DNA from: an uncultured Lachnospiraceae bacterium
GTDB lineage: Bacteria; Bacillota; Clostridia; Lachnospirales; Lachnospiraceae
Assembly: GCA_910586645.1 (NCBI GenBank)
Contig: CAJUIS010000013.1
Coordinates: 6,037-70,036, forward strand
Length of the DNA stretch: 64,000 bases
Reading direction: 5' to 3'
The notes under the pieces are model-generated. The model saw only the letters and a list, made by a program, of their open reading frames with translations. It did no database searches and was not told the DNA's origin. Each line of letters starts with the position of its first letter. Within the stretch, counting starts at the first letter, position 1. A program made the position numbers and the translations under genes. Positions 9,025-17,827 of the stretch are shown here, in pieces.

Positions 9025-9111
9025 GTGAAAAAATATGCATAGAAAGAATGCAGATAAAACATAAATATTTGTTTAAAGTTCATTGTTTTTTTATTTTTTG
9101 CAAGAAAAAGG

Positions 9112-9146
9112 TTGAATATTATTAGTTATATATGTATAATTATGCA
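9112..9146 (+). promoter_or_regulatory. argC operon promoter with two ArgR-like boxes
   Basis: TTGAAT (9112-9117) and TATAAT (9135-9140) are 17 bp apart. A near-perfect palindrome TGTATAATTATGCA (9133-9146) covers the -10, and a weaker copy TGAATATTATTAGT (9113-9126) covers the -35. Their centres are 20 bp apart. ArgR/AhrC operators are paired AT-rich palindromes with about this spacing, so arginine repression is inferred. Confidence 0.6.
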
Positions 9147-9268
9147 ACAAAAGAGGACATTGGAGCTGTAATTGCAAGAAACCGGACTTTCCTCTTTACG
9201 TCGGCGGGGATTTGTACTATTATAATAACTATGGTTTTGAGAAGAAAAAGAAAGCAGAGTGAGAAAAG

Positions 9269-10309
9269 ATGATAAAAGCAGGAATTATCGGAGCGACCGG
9301 ATATGCGGGAGGAGAGCTTGTAAGGATTCTCCTTGGACACAAAAATGCGGAAATCAAATGGTTTGGATCAAAGAACTATACAGGTAAGGGGTATTCGTCC
9401 ATCTATCAAAATATGTTTCAGATAGTGGAAGAAAACTGTTTGGATGACAATATAAAAGAGCTGGCCGCGCAGGTGGACGTGATTTTTACGGCGACGCCGC
9501 AGGGTTATCTGGCTTCTGTATTAACAGAAGATATATTAAACAGAGTAAAAGTGGTGGACTTGAGCGCGGATTACCGGATTAAAGATGTGTCTGTCTATGA
9601 GAAATGGTATCAGCTTACACATCAGTCACCGCAGTTTATCGAAGAAGCCGTATATGGCCTTTGTGAAATAAACAGGGAAAAGGTAAAATCAGCCAGACTG
9701 GTGGCAAATCCCGGATGTTATACGACCTGTTCGATTCTTACCGCGTATCCGCTGGTAAAAGAAGGGCTGATCGATCCGGATTCTCTGATTATTGATGCAA
9801 AGTCAGGAACTTCCGGGGCAGGACGGGGGGCGAAGCTGCCGAATCTGTTCTGTGAAGTGAATGAAAATATGAAAGCGTACGGGGTGGCAGGCCACAGGCA
9901 TACGCCGGAGATTGAGGAACAGCTTTCCTATGCGGCCGGAAGGGAAATCAGGGTGAGTTTTACGCCGCATCTTGTGCCGATGAACCGTGGAATTTTGGTA
10001 ACGGAATACGCTGCAATGAAAGAGAATCTGACTTCAGAGCAGGTAAGGGCGGTTTATGACAAATATTATGGAAATGAGAAATTTATCCGTGTGCTGAAAG
10101 AGGATGTATGTCCCGAGACAAAGTGGGTCGAAGGAAGCAACTACACCGACATTAATTTTAAAATTGACGGACGGACGGGACGGATTGTTTTAATGGGAGC
10201 GCTGGATAACCTGGTCAAGGGTGCGGCAGGCCAGGCGGTTCAGAATATGAATCTTTTATTTGGAGAAAAAGAATCGGAAGGACTGGAATTTGTTCCGTTG
10301 TTTCCGTAG
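9269..10309 (+). CDS. argC: N-acetyl-gamma-glutamyl-phosphate reductase
   Basis: 346 aa. It reduces N-acetylglutamyl phosphate to the semialdehyde with NADPH, the third step of ornithine/arginine synthesis. The N-terminal Rossmann start GIIGATGYAGGELVRIL binds the cofactor. The catalytic Cys is C150 in NPGCYTT. The later blocks SGTSGAGRGAK and the HRHTPEIEEQL region are family hallmarks. The length is typical. It is the first gene of the rightward operon argC-GNAT-argJ-argB-argD, about 125 bp downstream of a promoter overlaid with ArgR-like boxes. Confidence 0.95.
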   Translation: MIKAGIIGATGYAGGELVRILLGHKNAEIKWFGSKNYTGKGYSSIYQNMFQIVEENCLDDNIKELAAQVDVIFTATPQGYLASVLTEDILNRVKVVDLSADYRIKDVSVYEKWYQLTHQSPQFIEEAVYGLCEINREKVKSARLVANPGCYTTCSILTAYPLVKEGLIDPDSLIIDAKSGTSGAGRGAKLPNLFCEVNENMKAYGVAGHRHTPEIEEQLSYAAGREIRVSFTPHLVPMNRGILVTEYAAMKENLTSEQVRAVYDKYYGNEKFIRVLKEDVCPETKWVEGSNYTDINFKIDGRTGRIVLMGALDNLVKGAAGQAVQNMNLLFGEKESEGLEFVPLFP

Positions 10310-10314
10310 GAAAG

Positions 10315-10788
10315 ATGCGTGAAGATATGGAAAGTTTTACAGTGCGGGAAATGAAAATGGAAGACTACCAGGACGTTTATCATTTATGGATGAGCATCCG
10401 GGGATTTGGGATCCGCAGCATTGACGATTCAAAAGAGGGCGTGGAACGTTTTCTGAAAAGAAATCCAACGACAAGCATTGTGGCGGAGTCCGGCGGAAGA
10501 ATCATCGGTACAATTTTATGCGGACACGACGGAAGGCGCGGATGTTTTTACCATGTCTGCGTCAGAGAGGAGTGCAGAAAGCAGGGAGTCGGAAAAGCGA
10601 TGGCCGTAGCCGCTATGAAAGCGCTGCAGGCGGAACGGATTAACAAAGTATGCCTGATTGCGTTCACGGACAATGAAGTCGGGAACCGTTTCTGGAAAAG
10701 CGTCGGATGGACGTTTCGCAAAGACTTAAATTATTATGATTTTGTTTTAAATGAAGAAAATATCACGCGCTTTAACGGCAGAGGATAG
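10315..10788 (+). CDS. GNAT-family N-acetyltransferase in the arg operon
   Basis: 157 aa. A GNAT fold is shown by the acetyl-CoA motif V.REECRKQGVGKAM (about 83-96) and the late motif NEVGNRFWKSVGW. It starts 5 bp after argC and is followed 27 bp later by argJ, so it is co-transcribed with arginine genes. ATG 10315 has a short AGGA upstream; ATG 10327 is an alternative. Acetyl-CoA-dependent acetylation of an amine is near certain for the fold, but the substrate is not readable. Given the position, a short-form N-acetylglutamate synthase or an acetyltransferase for an arginine-pathway amine is possible. A passenger acetyltransferase is equally compatible. Confidence 0.8.
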   Translation: MREDMESFTVREMKMEDYQDVYHLWMSIRGFGIRSIDDSKEGVERFLKRNPTTSIVAESGGRIIGTILCGHDGRRGCFYHVCVREECRKQGVGKAMAVAAMKALQAERINKVCLIAFTDNEVGNRFWKSVGWTFRKDLNYYDFVLNEENITRFNGRG

Positions 10789-10815
10789 AAAGTTTAAAAT
10801 TATGAGGTGAGAAGC

Positions 10816-12039
10816 ATGGAGAAAAAAACAGGCGGAGTGACTGCGGCGAAAGGCTTTATGGCTGCATCGGCAGCGGCCGGGATTAAATATCAGGACAGGA
10901 CGGATATGGCAATGATTTACAGTAAAACCCCCTGTGCCGCGGCAGGGACTTTTACAACGAATGTGGTAAAGGCGGCGCCCGTCGTCTGGGACAGGGAAAT
11001 TGTAGAAAACGGCGCTTACGCGCAGGCGGTTGTCATCAATGCGGGAATTGCCAATGCGTGTACCGGTGAAAAAGGGCTTGCTTACTGCAGGCAGACGGCG
11101 GAAATGGCGGCGGAAGCGTTACATATTTCAAAAGAAGCTGTATTTGTGGCGTCTACAGGAGTTATCGGGCAGCAGCTTCCGATAGAACGGATTGTAAACG
11201 GCGTGGAAAAGATGGCGGAGAAGCTGAGCGAAGAAGAATCGGCGGGACATGAGGCTTCTCTTGCCATTTTAACGACGGATACGCATGAAAAAGAAGCGGC
11301 CGTATCGTTTGAGGCAGGAGGCGTGACAGTGACGCTTGGCGGGATGTGCAAAGGTTCCGGCATGATCCATCCGGATATGTGTACGATGCTGAGTTTCTTA
11401 ACGACCGATCTCGCGATTTCAAAGGAGCTTTTGCTGGAAGCTCTGCGCGAGGACGTTGAAGATACTTATAATATGGTTTCTGTGGACGGGGACACTTCCA
11501 CGAACGATACCGTTCTCCTCCTTGCAAACGGAGCGGCCGGCAATCCTGAAATTACAGAAAAAAATGCAGATTATGAAGCGTTTAAAAAAGCGCTGAATTA
11601 TGTCAACGCCACGCTGGCAAAGCAGATTGCAGGCGACGGAGAAGGCGCTACGGCATTGTTTGAAGTCAGAGTAAAAGGAGCGGAGAGCAAAAAACAGGCA
11701 AAAATCCTGAGCAAATCCGTGGTGACTTCAAATCTGACAAAAGCGGCGATTTACGGACACGATGCGAACTGGGGCAGGATTCTCTGTGCGATGGGATATT
11801 CCGGCGCACAGTTTGACCCGGATCAGGTGGATTTGTTTTTTGAAAGCGCGGCGGGGCGCATACAGATTATAGAAAACGGGACTGCCGCAGACTATAGTGA
11901 GGAGAAGGCGAAACAGATTCTTTCGGAGCCGGAAGTTGCGGCGGTTGTAGATTTAAAAGCGGGCAAATATGAAGCGACGGCATGGGGCTGTGATTTGACG
12001 TATGATTATGTGAAAATAAATGCAGATTACCGTTCGTAG
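10816..12039 (+). CDS. argJ: bifunctional ornithine acetyltransferase / N-acetylglutamate synthase
   Basis: 407 aa from ATG 10816, chosen over in-frame GTG 10807 because GAGGTG (10805-10810) is then correctly spaced. ArgJ moves acetyl from N-acetylornithine to glutamate, recycling it; bifunctional forms also use acetyl-CoA. Family blocks include the start GGVTAAKGF, FTTN and STGVIG. The autocleavage site reads DMCTMLSF with nucleophile T190, so Cys rather than the usual Ala precedes Thr. Other family features are KGSGMIHP before the site, and GHDANWGRI and the DYVKINADYRS end. Cleavage into alpha and beta chains is expected. It lies between the GNAT gene and argB in one operon. Confidence 0.93.
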   Translation: MEKKTGGVTAAKGFMAASAAAGIKYQDRTDMAMIYSKTPCAAAGTFTTNVVKAAPVVWDREIVENGAYAQAVVINAGIANACTGEKGLAYCRQTAEMAAEALHISKEAVFVASTGVIGQQLPIERIVNGVEKMAEKLSEEESAGHEASLAILTTDTHEKEAAVSFEAGGVTVTLGGMCKGSGMIHPDMCTMLSFLTTDLAISKELLLEALREDVEDTYNMVSVDGDTSTNDTVLLLANGAAGNPEITEKNADYEAFKKALNYVNATLAKQIAGDGEGATALFEVRVKGAESKKQAKILSKSVVTSNLTKAAIYGHDANWGRILCAMGYSGAQFDPDQVDLFFESAAGRIQIIENGTAADYSEEKAKQILSEPEVAAVVDLKAGKYEATAWGCDLTYDYVKINADYRS

Positions 12040-12061
12040 CGGACGGGCAAAGGAGACAGAA

Positions 12062-12961
12062 ATGGAAGAAAAAGATTTGCGGCAGAGTATGGGAAAGGCG
12101 GAAGTGTTAATTGAGGCGCTGCCTTATATCCAGAGGTTTAACAGGAAAATTATTGTGGTAAAATACGGCGGAAGCGCTATGGTGGATGAAGAATTAAAGC
12201 ATCAGGTGATTCAGGATGTGACGCTTTTAAAGCTGGTTGGATTTAAGCCGATTATTGTACATGGCGGCGGAAAAGAAATCAGCAGATGGGTGCAAAAGGC
12301 GGGCATGGAGCCGGAATTTGTAAACGGACTCCGTAAAACAGACGAAGATACGATGGAAATCGCGGAAATGGTTCTTGGCAAAGTCAACAAGTCTCTGGTG
12401 CAGATGGTTCAGCAGCTCGGCGTACTGGCTATTGGCATCAGCGGCAAAGACGGGGGGCTTTTGCGTGTGAATAAGAAATATTCAGACGGCAAAGATATCG
12501 GGTATGTCGGAGAGATAAAAGAAGTGAATCCGAAAATCCTCTACGATCTTCTGGAAAAAGATTTTCTTCCCATTGTATGTCCGGTCGGCATGGACGATCA
12601 GTTTCAGACTTACAACATCAATGCGGACGATGCCGCCTGTGCCATTGCGCGGGCGATGAAGGCGGAAAAACTGGCGTTTTTAACAGATATTGAAGGCGTG
12701 TACAAAGATCCGGCCGACAAATCCACGCTGATTTCAGAACTTCCCATTTCCGAGGCAAGGGAGCTGATTTTGGACGGCAATATTGGAGGCGGGATGCTGC
12801 CAAAGTTAAATAACTGCATTGATGCGATTGAGAACGGCGTATCCCGGGTGCATATATTGGATGGAAGGATTGCACACTGCCTGCTGCTTGAAATTTTTAC
12901 GAATAAAGGGATCGGAACAGCGATTCTGGGAGAAAGCGAGAGGAAATATTACCATGAATAG
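12062..12961 (+). CDS. argB: acetylglutamate kinase
   Basis: 299 aa from ATG 12062, with AAGGAGA at 12050-12056. An in-frame start at 12020 would overlap argJ and lacks a ribosome site. It phosphorylates N-acetylglutamate with ATP, usually the arginine-feedback point of the pathway. The amino acid kinase fold is shown by VVKYGGSAM (about 36-44), IVHGGGKEIS and the late block ADDAACAIARAMKAEKL. The N-terminal extension before the kinase core is like that of arginine-sensitive enzymes, so feedback inhibition is plausible but not shown. The end overlaps argD by 8 bp. Confidence 0.93.
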   Translation: MEEKDLRQSMGKAEVLIEALPYIQRFNRKIIVVKYGGSAMVDEELKHQVIQDVTLLKLVGFKPIIVHGGGKEISRWVQKAGMEPEFVNGLRKTDEDTMEIAEMVLGKVNKSLVQMVQQLGVLAIGISGKDGGLLRVNKKYSDGKDIGYVGEIKEVNPKILYDLLEKDFLPIVCPVGMDDQFQTYNINADDAACAIARAMKAEKLAFLTDIEGVYKDPADKSTLISELPISEARELILDGNIGGGMLPKLNNCIDAIENGVSRVHILDGRIAHCLLLEIFTNKGIGTAILGESERKYYHE

Positions 12962-14144
12962 TATAGAGTATATGCAGAAAGCGGAAAACGATCTGCTTCA
13001 TACGTATAACCGGTACGGGGTTGTCCTGGAATCGGGGAAAGGCGTATATCTGTTTGACGCCGATGGGAAAAAATATCTTGATTTTGCGTCGGGAATCGGC
13101 GTATGCGCACTGGGCTACGGCAATGAGGAATATAATGCGGCGTTAAAAGAGCAGGTGGATAAGCTTCTGCACACATCCAATCTTTATTATAACCTTCCGG
13201 TGATAAAAGCGGCGGAACTCCTCAAGAAAGCCAGCGGTATGGATCGCGTCTTTTTTACAAACAGCGGAGCGGAAGCTGTGGAAGGAGCTATGAAAGCGGC
13301 AAAAAAATACGCTTATACAAGAGACGGCCACGCAGGACATGAAATTATCGCCATGAAAAATTCCTTCCATGGAAGGAGTCTTGGAGCGCTGTCCGTAACA
13401 GGCAATGCACATTACCAGGAGCCGTTTGCGCCGCTGCTTCCGGGCGTTTGCTTTGCGGAATTTAACAATGCGGAAAGCGTAAAAGCGCAGATCAGCGAAA
13501 AAACCTGCGCCATTATTATGGAAACCATACAGGGAGAGGGAGGAGTCTATCCGGCTGAAAAAGGATTTTTAGAGGAAGTGGCGGAAATCTGCCGTAAAAA
13601 AGACATTCTTCTGATTCTGGATGAAATCCAGTGCGGCATGGGAAGAAGCGGAGAAATGTTTGCGTGGCAGAATTACGGGATCAAGCCGGATATTATGACG
13701 TCGGCAAAAGCGCTTGGCTGCGGCGTGCCGGTCGGCGCGTTTCTGATGACGGAACGCGTGGCGGAAAAGTCTCTGGCGCCGGGAGATCATGGAACGACTT
13801 ATGGAGGGAATCCGTTTGTGGGAGCGGCAGTTTCAAAGACCCTTGAAATGATGGAACGGGACGAGATGACAAAACATGTACGCAGAGTTTCGGAGGATTT
13901 GTGGAACTGCCTGGAAGGGCTGAAGGAAGCGCATGCGTGTATCGCCGGGCATCGCGGCATGGGGCTTATGCAGGGGCTTGAAGTTACGGTTCCTGCCGGG
14001 GAAATTTCAAAAAAAGCTCTGGAACGGGGACTTATTTTAATTACGGCGGGCACTAACGTGCTTCGGTTTTTGCCCCCGCTTGTGATTGAGCGTTGGCATG
14101 TGGAAGAGATGGCAAAAATTTTAGACGGCGTTTTGGCGGAATAG
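12954..14144 (+). CDS. argD: acetylornithine aminotransferase
   Basis: 396 aa from ATG 12954, which overlaps the argB end by 8 bp and has GAGAGGAAA upstream. An in-frame start at 12819 would lie deep in argB and is rejected. It is a PLP enzyme that makes N-acetylornithine from the semialdehyde and glutamate. Class III aminotransferase marks are the YLDFASGIGVCALGY start, the TNSGAEAVEGAMKAA cofactor loop, DEIQCGMGRSG and the Schiff-base lysine K252 in SAKALGCGVPVGAF. The length is standard. It is the last gene of the arg operon and is followed by a strong terminator at 14169-14208. Confidence 0.93.
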   Translation: MNSIEYMQKAENDLLHTYNRYGVVLESGKGVYLFDADGKKYLDFASGIGVCALGYGNEEYNAALKEQVDKLLHTSNLYYNLPVIKAAELLKKASGMDRVFFTNSGAEAVEGAMKAAKKYAYTRDGHAGHEIIAMKNSFHGRSLGALSVTGNAHYQEPFAPLLPGVCFAEFNNAESVKAQISEKTCAIIMETIQGEGGVYPAEKGFLEEVAEICRKKDILLILDEIQCGMGRSGEMFAWQNYGIKPDIMTSAKALGCGVPVGAFLMTERVAEKSLAPGDHGTTYGGNPFVGAAVSKTLEMMERDEMTKHVRRVSEDLWNCLEGLKEAHACIAGHRGMGLMQGLEVTVPAGEISKKALERGLILITAGTNVLRFLPPLVIERWHVEEMAKILDGVLAE

Positions 14145-14168
14145 CATTTTGGACAGATGATTTTAAAA

Positions 14169-14208
14169 TTCCTGTATTGCCTGAAAAAAGGCTTTACAGG
14201 GATTTTTT
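14169..14208 (+). terminator. arg operon terminator
   Basis: A two-part stem (TCCTGTA/TACAGGGA with inner GCCT/AGGC, 14169-14202) is followed by TTTTTT (14203-14208). Confidence 0.8.
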
Positions 14209-14276
14209 ATTTTCCTTTTTTATGTTAAAATAGATTTCATGCCAAAAAGAAAAAATGAGATGAAAAGAGGAATGGA

Positions 14277-15050
14277 ATGCATAATTATAAAATTACAGTG
14301 GCTTATGACGGTACGCGTTACAAAGGCTGGCAGAGTCAGAAGACGACAGACGCGACGATACAGGGAAAACTGGAAACGATATTGGAAAAGGCGGCCGGGC
14401 GGCCGATTGCGGTCATTGGATCCGGAAGGACGGACGCCGGAGTCCATGCAAAGGGACAGACGGCAAATTTTTATCTGCAGGATGCGTGGGAGGCGGAAGA
14501 ACTGCTGGAGCTGTTTAACCAGTATCTGCCGGAGGACATTGCCGTGCTTTCGGTAAAAGAGGCGAAAGAACGGTTTCACAGCAGGTTTTCGGCAACGGAA
14601 AAGACGTATCAGTACCGGATTCATACCGGAAAAGTCCCGGAAGTTTTTGAACGGAAATATGTTTATTCCTACGGAAGGCCGCTTCATGTGGAAAATATGA
14701 AAAAAGCTGCGGAATATATGACTGGCACAAAGGATTTTGCGTCTTTTTGCGGGAACCGCCATATGAAAAAGTCAACGGTTCGCAGCATATATGAGATTCG
14801 GTTTGAAGAGACGCCGTCTAAAGAGTTTGTTTCACCGTATGGAAGCTGCGGGGAAATCCGGATTCTCTACAGGGGCAGCGGCTTTTTGCAGAGCATGGTG
14901 CGCATTATGACGGGAACTTTAATTGAGGTGGGAGAAGGAAAGAGACAGCCGGAGGACATACCGGTTATTTTGGAAGCGAAAGACAGGGCGCTTGCGGGAT
15001 TTACAGCTCCTGCGCAGGGGCTTATGCTGATGGAAGTAAGATACAATTAA
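14277..15050 (+). CDS. truA: tRNA pseudouridine synthase A
   Basis: 257 aa. It isomerises uridines 38-40 in the tRNA anticodon stem. Visible marks are AYDGTRYKGWQ at the N-terminus and GSGRTDAGVHA (about 45-55) with the catalytic Asp. The late block includes FLQSMVRIMTGTLIEVG. The start ATG 14277 has AGAGG upstream and gives the expected length (240-270 aa). It is followed 11 bp later by recJ, so the two are probably co-transcribed, together with the hydrolase at 16793. Confidence 0.93.
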   Translation: MHNYKITVAYDGTRYKGWQSQKTTDATIQGKLETILEKAAGRPIAVIGSGRTDAGVHAKGQTANFYLQDAWEAEELLELFNQYLPEDIAVLSVKEAKERFHSRFSATEKTYQYRIHTGKVPEVFERKYVYSYGRPLHVENMKKAAEYMTGTKDFASFCGNRHMKKSTVRSIYEIRFEETPSKEFVSPYGSCGEIRILYRGSGFLQSMVRIMTGTLIEVGEGKRQPEDIPVILEAKDRALAGFTAPAQGLMLMEVRYN

Positions 15051-15061
15051 AGGAGAAGGGC

Positions 15062-16780
15062 ATGGCGGCAGAGAAATGGTTTGTGACAGGAAAAAGAGCG
15101 GATTTTCAGGCAATTGGTGAAAAATACGACATAGATCCGGTGACGGCGCGCATTATACGAAACAGAGACATTACGGACGATGCAGACATTGCAAAATACT
15201 TACATCCGGATCTGTCTGCGTTATATTCCCCGCATCTTATGAAAGATATGGATCGCCTGGTTGAAATCCTGCAGGAAAAGATTTGTTCCGGGAAGAAGAT
15301 ACGGATTATCGGGGATTATGATATAGACGGCGTGCAGTCCACCTATATTTTGCTGCAGGGGATTCGGCGTGCCGGCGGCATTGTGACGGCGTCAATTCCG
15401 GATCGCATGAAGGACGGCTATGGAATCAATGAGAATCTGGTTTTACAGGCCAAAGAAGATGGGGCGGATACAATTCTCACCTGCGACAACGGCATTGCGG
15501 CGCTTGGAGCGATTGCCTGCGCAAAGGAACTTGGAATGACGGTCCTTGTTACGGATCACCATGACATTCCATATACGGAAGAAAACGGAGTCCGGATCTA
15601 TCAGAAAAGCTGTGCGGACGCAATTGTAAATCCCAAACAAAAAGAGTGCGGGTATCCGTTTTCCGGCATTTGCGGCGCGGTTGTTGCATTTAAGGTCATA
15701 CAGGCTTTATACGAAAAATGCGGCATTCCGGCAAAAGAAGCGATGGAATTTCTGGAAAACGCGGCATTTGCCACAGTAGGGGATGTTATGGATCTGACGG
15801 ATGAAAACAGGATTATTGTAAAATTCGGATTGGAACGGATGCGTGGGACGAAAAATCCGGGGCTTAGGGCGTTAATACGGCAAAAAGAAGTATTGCCTGA
15901 GCGTCTTAGCGCATATCATTTGGGATTTGTGCTCGGGCCATGCGTCAATGCCGGAGGGAGGCTGGATACGGCGGCGCGGTCTTTGCGTCTGTTTCTCTCT
16001 GAAAGCGAAGCGGACGCCGCTTTGCTTGCGGCGGAGCTTTCTGATTTAAATGAAGAACGGAAGAGGATGACGGCGGACGGGGTGAAAGAAGCTCTTTTGC
16101 TGATTTCCAGGGAACGCCTGGATTTGCAGAAAGTCATGGTGGTTTATCTGCCTAAACTCCATGAAAGCCTGGCCGGGATTGTGGCGGGAAGGATACGGGA
16201 ACACTATAATCATCCGGTTTTTGTGCTGACAGATTCCGAAGAAGGGGTGAAAGGTTCCGGCCGTTCCATTGAAACATATTCCATGTATGAAGAATTGTGC
16301 AAATGCCAGGATTTGTTTTTGAAGTTCGGCGGTCATCCGATGGCGGCGGGGCTGACGCTTTTTCCGGACAAGGTGGAGGAGTTTGCGCTGCGGATGAATC
16401 AAAATGCGGAGCTGACAGAAAATGATTTTATCCGTAAAATACATATCGACGTGCCGATGCCGCTTTCTTATGTGACACAGGAACTGATTTTGGAGTTTAA
16501 AATATTGGAGCCTTTTGGAAAAGGGAATGAAAAACCTGTGTTTGCGGATAAAAATATACGGGTCAGGGAAAGCAGGATTGTCGGAAAAAGCAGAAACGCA
16601 GTCAGGCTTATGTTAGAAGACAAAGCAGGCGGCCGGTATCCGGCGGTATATTTTGGAAACGCAGAAGAGTTTACGGCGTTTCTTGCGGAAAAAGATGTGA
16701 TTTCCATTTTGTACTATCCGGAAATCAACAGTTATATGGGCAGGCAGGAGATACAGTTTGTGATTTCCGGCTACTGTTAA
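15062..16780 (+). CDS. recJ: single-stranded-DNA-specific exonuclease RecJ
   Basis: 572 aa. A 5'-3' ssDNA exonuclease in recombination and repair. The DHH phosphoesterase core is visible: IIGDYDIDGVQST (motif I), TCDNGIAA, VTDHHD (the DHH motif) and a VNPKQ block. The DHHA1 domain has the glycine-rich GGHPMAAGL. A C-terminal OB-type region follows (about 450-572). The length fits the Firmicute enzyme. The start follows AAGGAGAAGGGC directly. It is in a run truA-recJ-hydrolase with 11-12 bp gaps. Confidence 0.92.
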   Translation: MAAEKWFVTGKRADFQAIGEKYDIDPVTARIIRNRDITDDADIAKYLHPDLSALYSPHLMKDMDRLVEILQEKICSGKKIRIIGDYDIDGVQSTYILLQGIRRAGGIVTASIPDRMKDGYGINENLVLQAKEDGADTILTCDNGIAALGAIACAKELGMTVLVTDHHDIPYTEENGVRIYQKSCADAIVNPKQKECGYPFSGICGAVVAFKVIQALYEKCGIPAKEAMEFLENAAFATVGDVMDLTDENRIIVKFGLERMRGTKNPGLRALIRQKEVLPERLSAYHLGFVLGPCVNAGGRLDTAARSLRLFLSESEADAALLAAELSDLNEERKRMTADGVKEALLLISRERLDLQKVMVVYLPKLHESLAGIVAGRIREHYNHPVFVLTDSEEGVKGSGRSIETYSMYEELCKCQDLFLKFGGHPMAAGLTLFPDKVEEFALRMNQNAELTENDFIRKIHIDVPMPLSYVTQELILEFKILEPFGKGNEKPVFADKNIRVRESRIVGKSRNAVRLMLEDKAGGRYPAVYFGNAEEFTAFLAEKDVISILYYPEINSYMGRQEIQFVISGYC

Positions 16781-16792
16781 AGGAGAAAGCGT

Positions 16793-17740
16793 ATGATAGA
16801 GAAAGATTTCTGGTTTCCATCTGCAGACCGAAGGACAAAGATTCATGCGGTAAAGTGGATGCCGGATACAAAAGAATATGATTTTATTTTACAGATTGCA
16901 CACGGGATGCAGGAATATATCGGACGTTACCGGGAATTTGCAGAATTTCTGACAGACCGGGGAGTTCTGGTCGTTGGACACGATCACCTTGGACATGGAG
17001 AATCCGTTGCGTCTTCTTTGGATTATGGATTTTTTGCCGAAAAAAATGCAGGCAGAGTGTTAATTCAGGATATGCACAGACTGCGGACGTCTGTTCAGGG
17101 AAAAAATAAACAGGTTCCCTATTTTATGCTGGGACACAGCATGGGTTCTTATCTGCTGAGAAGATATCTTACCCTGCATTCGGAATGTTTATGCGGAGCG
17201 GTCATTGTCGGAACGGGAAGTATGCCGGACTTGGTGATGAAATTTGGAATGGGAATCTGCCGTTTTCTTGGAATGGTAAAGGGATGGCGTTACAGAAGCC
17301 CTCTGTTAAAGAAAATGTCTTTTCTCGGCCCTTACCAAAAGTATGACGTGACCGGGCGGGACGTCAAAAGGAACTGGCTGACGAAAGATCTTGCGATTGC
17401 AGAAAAGTATTATAAAGATCCGGGCTGTTGTTTTGATTTTACGGTAAACGGTTACTATGGCCTGATGGAGACAGTGCATTACGACAACCAGCCGGAAAAT
17501 ATTGCAAAAATAAAAAAGGATCTGCCTCTGTTTCTGGTATCCGGAGATAAAGATCCGGTTGGAAATATGGGAAAAGGCGTGCGCTATGCTTTTCGGCAGT
17601 ACAAGACGGCAGGATTATCGGACGTATCGATGAAGCTTTATGAAAATGACAGGCATGAACTTTTAAATGAAACGGATCGTATAAAGGTATACGGGGATAT
17701 TTATCACTGGATGCAAAAAAGGCTGAAATGTGAAATATGA
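16793..17740 (+). CDS. alpha/beta hydrolase, monoacylglycerol lipase-like
   Basis: 315 aa with no signal peptide. The Hydrolase_4 (serine aminopeptidase S33 / lysophospholipase) architecture is visible. The oxyanion motif HGMQEYIGRY is near residue 43. The nucleophile elbow is GHSMGS with S116. The acid is in SGDKDPVG and the base in NDRHELLNE. These four elements match bacterial monoglyceride lipases and lysophospholipases, so a cytoplasmic carboxyl-ester hydrolase is likely. The natural substrate cannot be read from the sequence. It follows recJ by 12 bp and has an AAAGGAGAAAG site. Confidence 0.82.
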   Translation: MIEKDFWFPSADRRTKIHAVKWMPDTKEYDFILQIAHGMQEYIGRYREFAEFLTDRGVLVVGHDHLGHGESVASSLDYGFFAEKNAGRVLIQDMHRLRTSVQGKNKQVPYFMLGHSMGSYLLRRYLTLHSECLCGAVIVGTGSMPDLVMKFGMGICRFLGMVKGWRYRSPLLKKMSFLGPYQKYDVTGRDVKRNWLTKDLAIAEKYYKDPGCCFDFTVNGYYGLMETVHYDNQPENIAKIKKDLPLFLVSGDKDPVGNMGKGVRYAFRQYKTAGLSDVSMKLYENDRHELLNETDRIKVYGDIYHWMQKRLKCEI

Positions 17741-17827
17741 AAAGAATCTTAAGTTTTTGCGATTTCTTTGACAAAGGGTAAAATTTGTGCAAAAATGTAG
17801 GAGTTCAGTGAGAGGAGGAATTTTAAA

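Noticed and set aside
12020..12061. Upstream in-frame start for argB overlapping argJ
   Set aside because: AAGGAGA at 12050-12056 clearly serves ATG 12062; the upstream stretch has no ribosome site.
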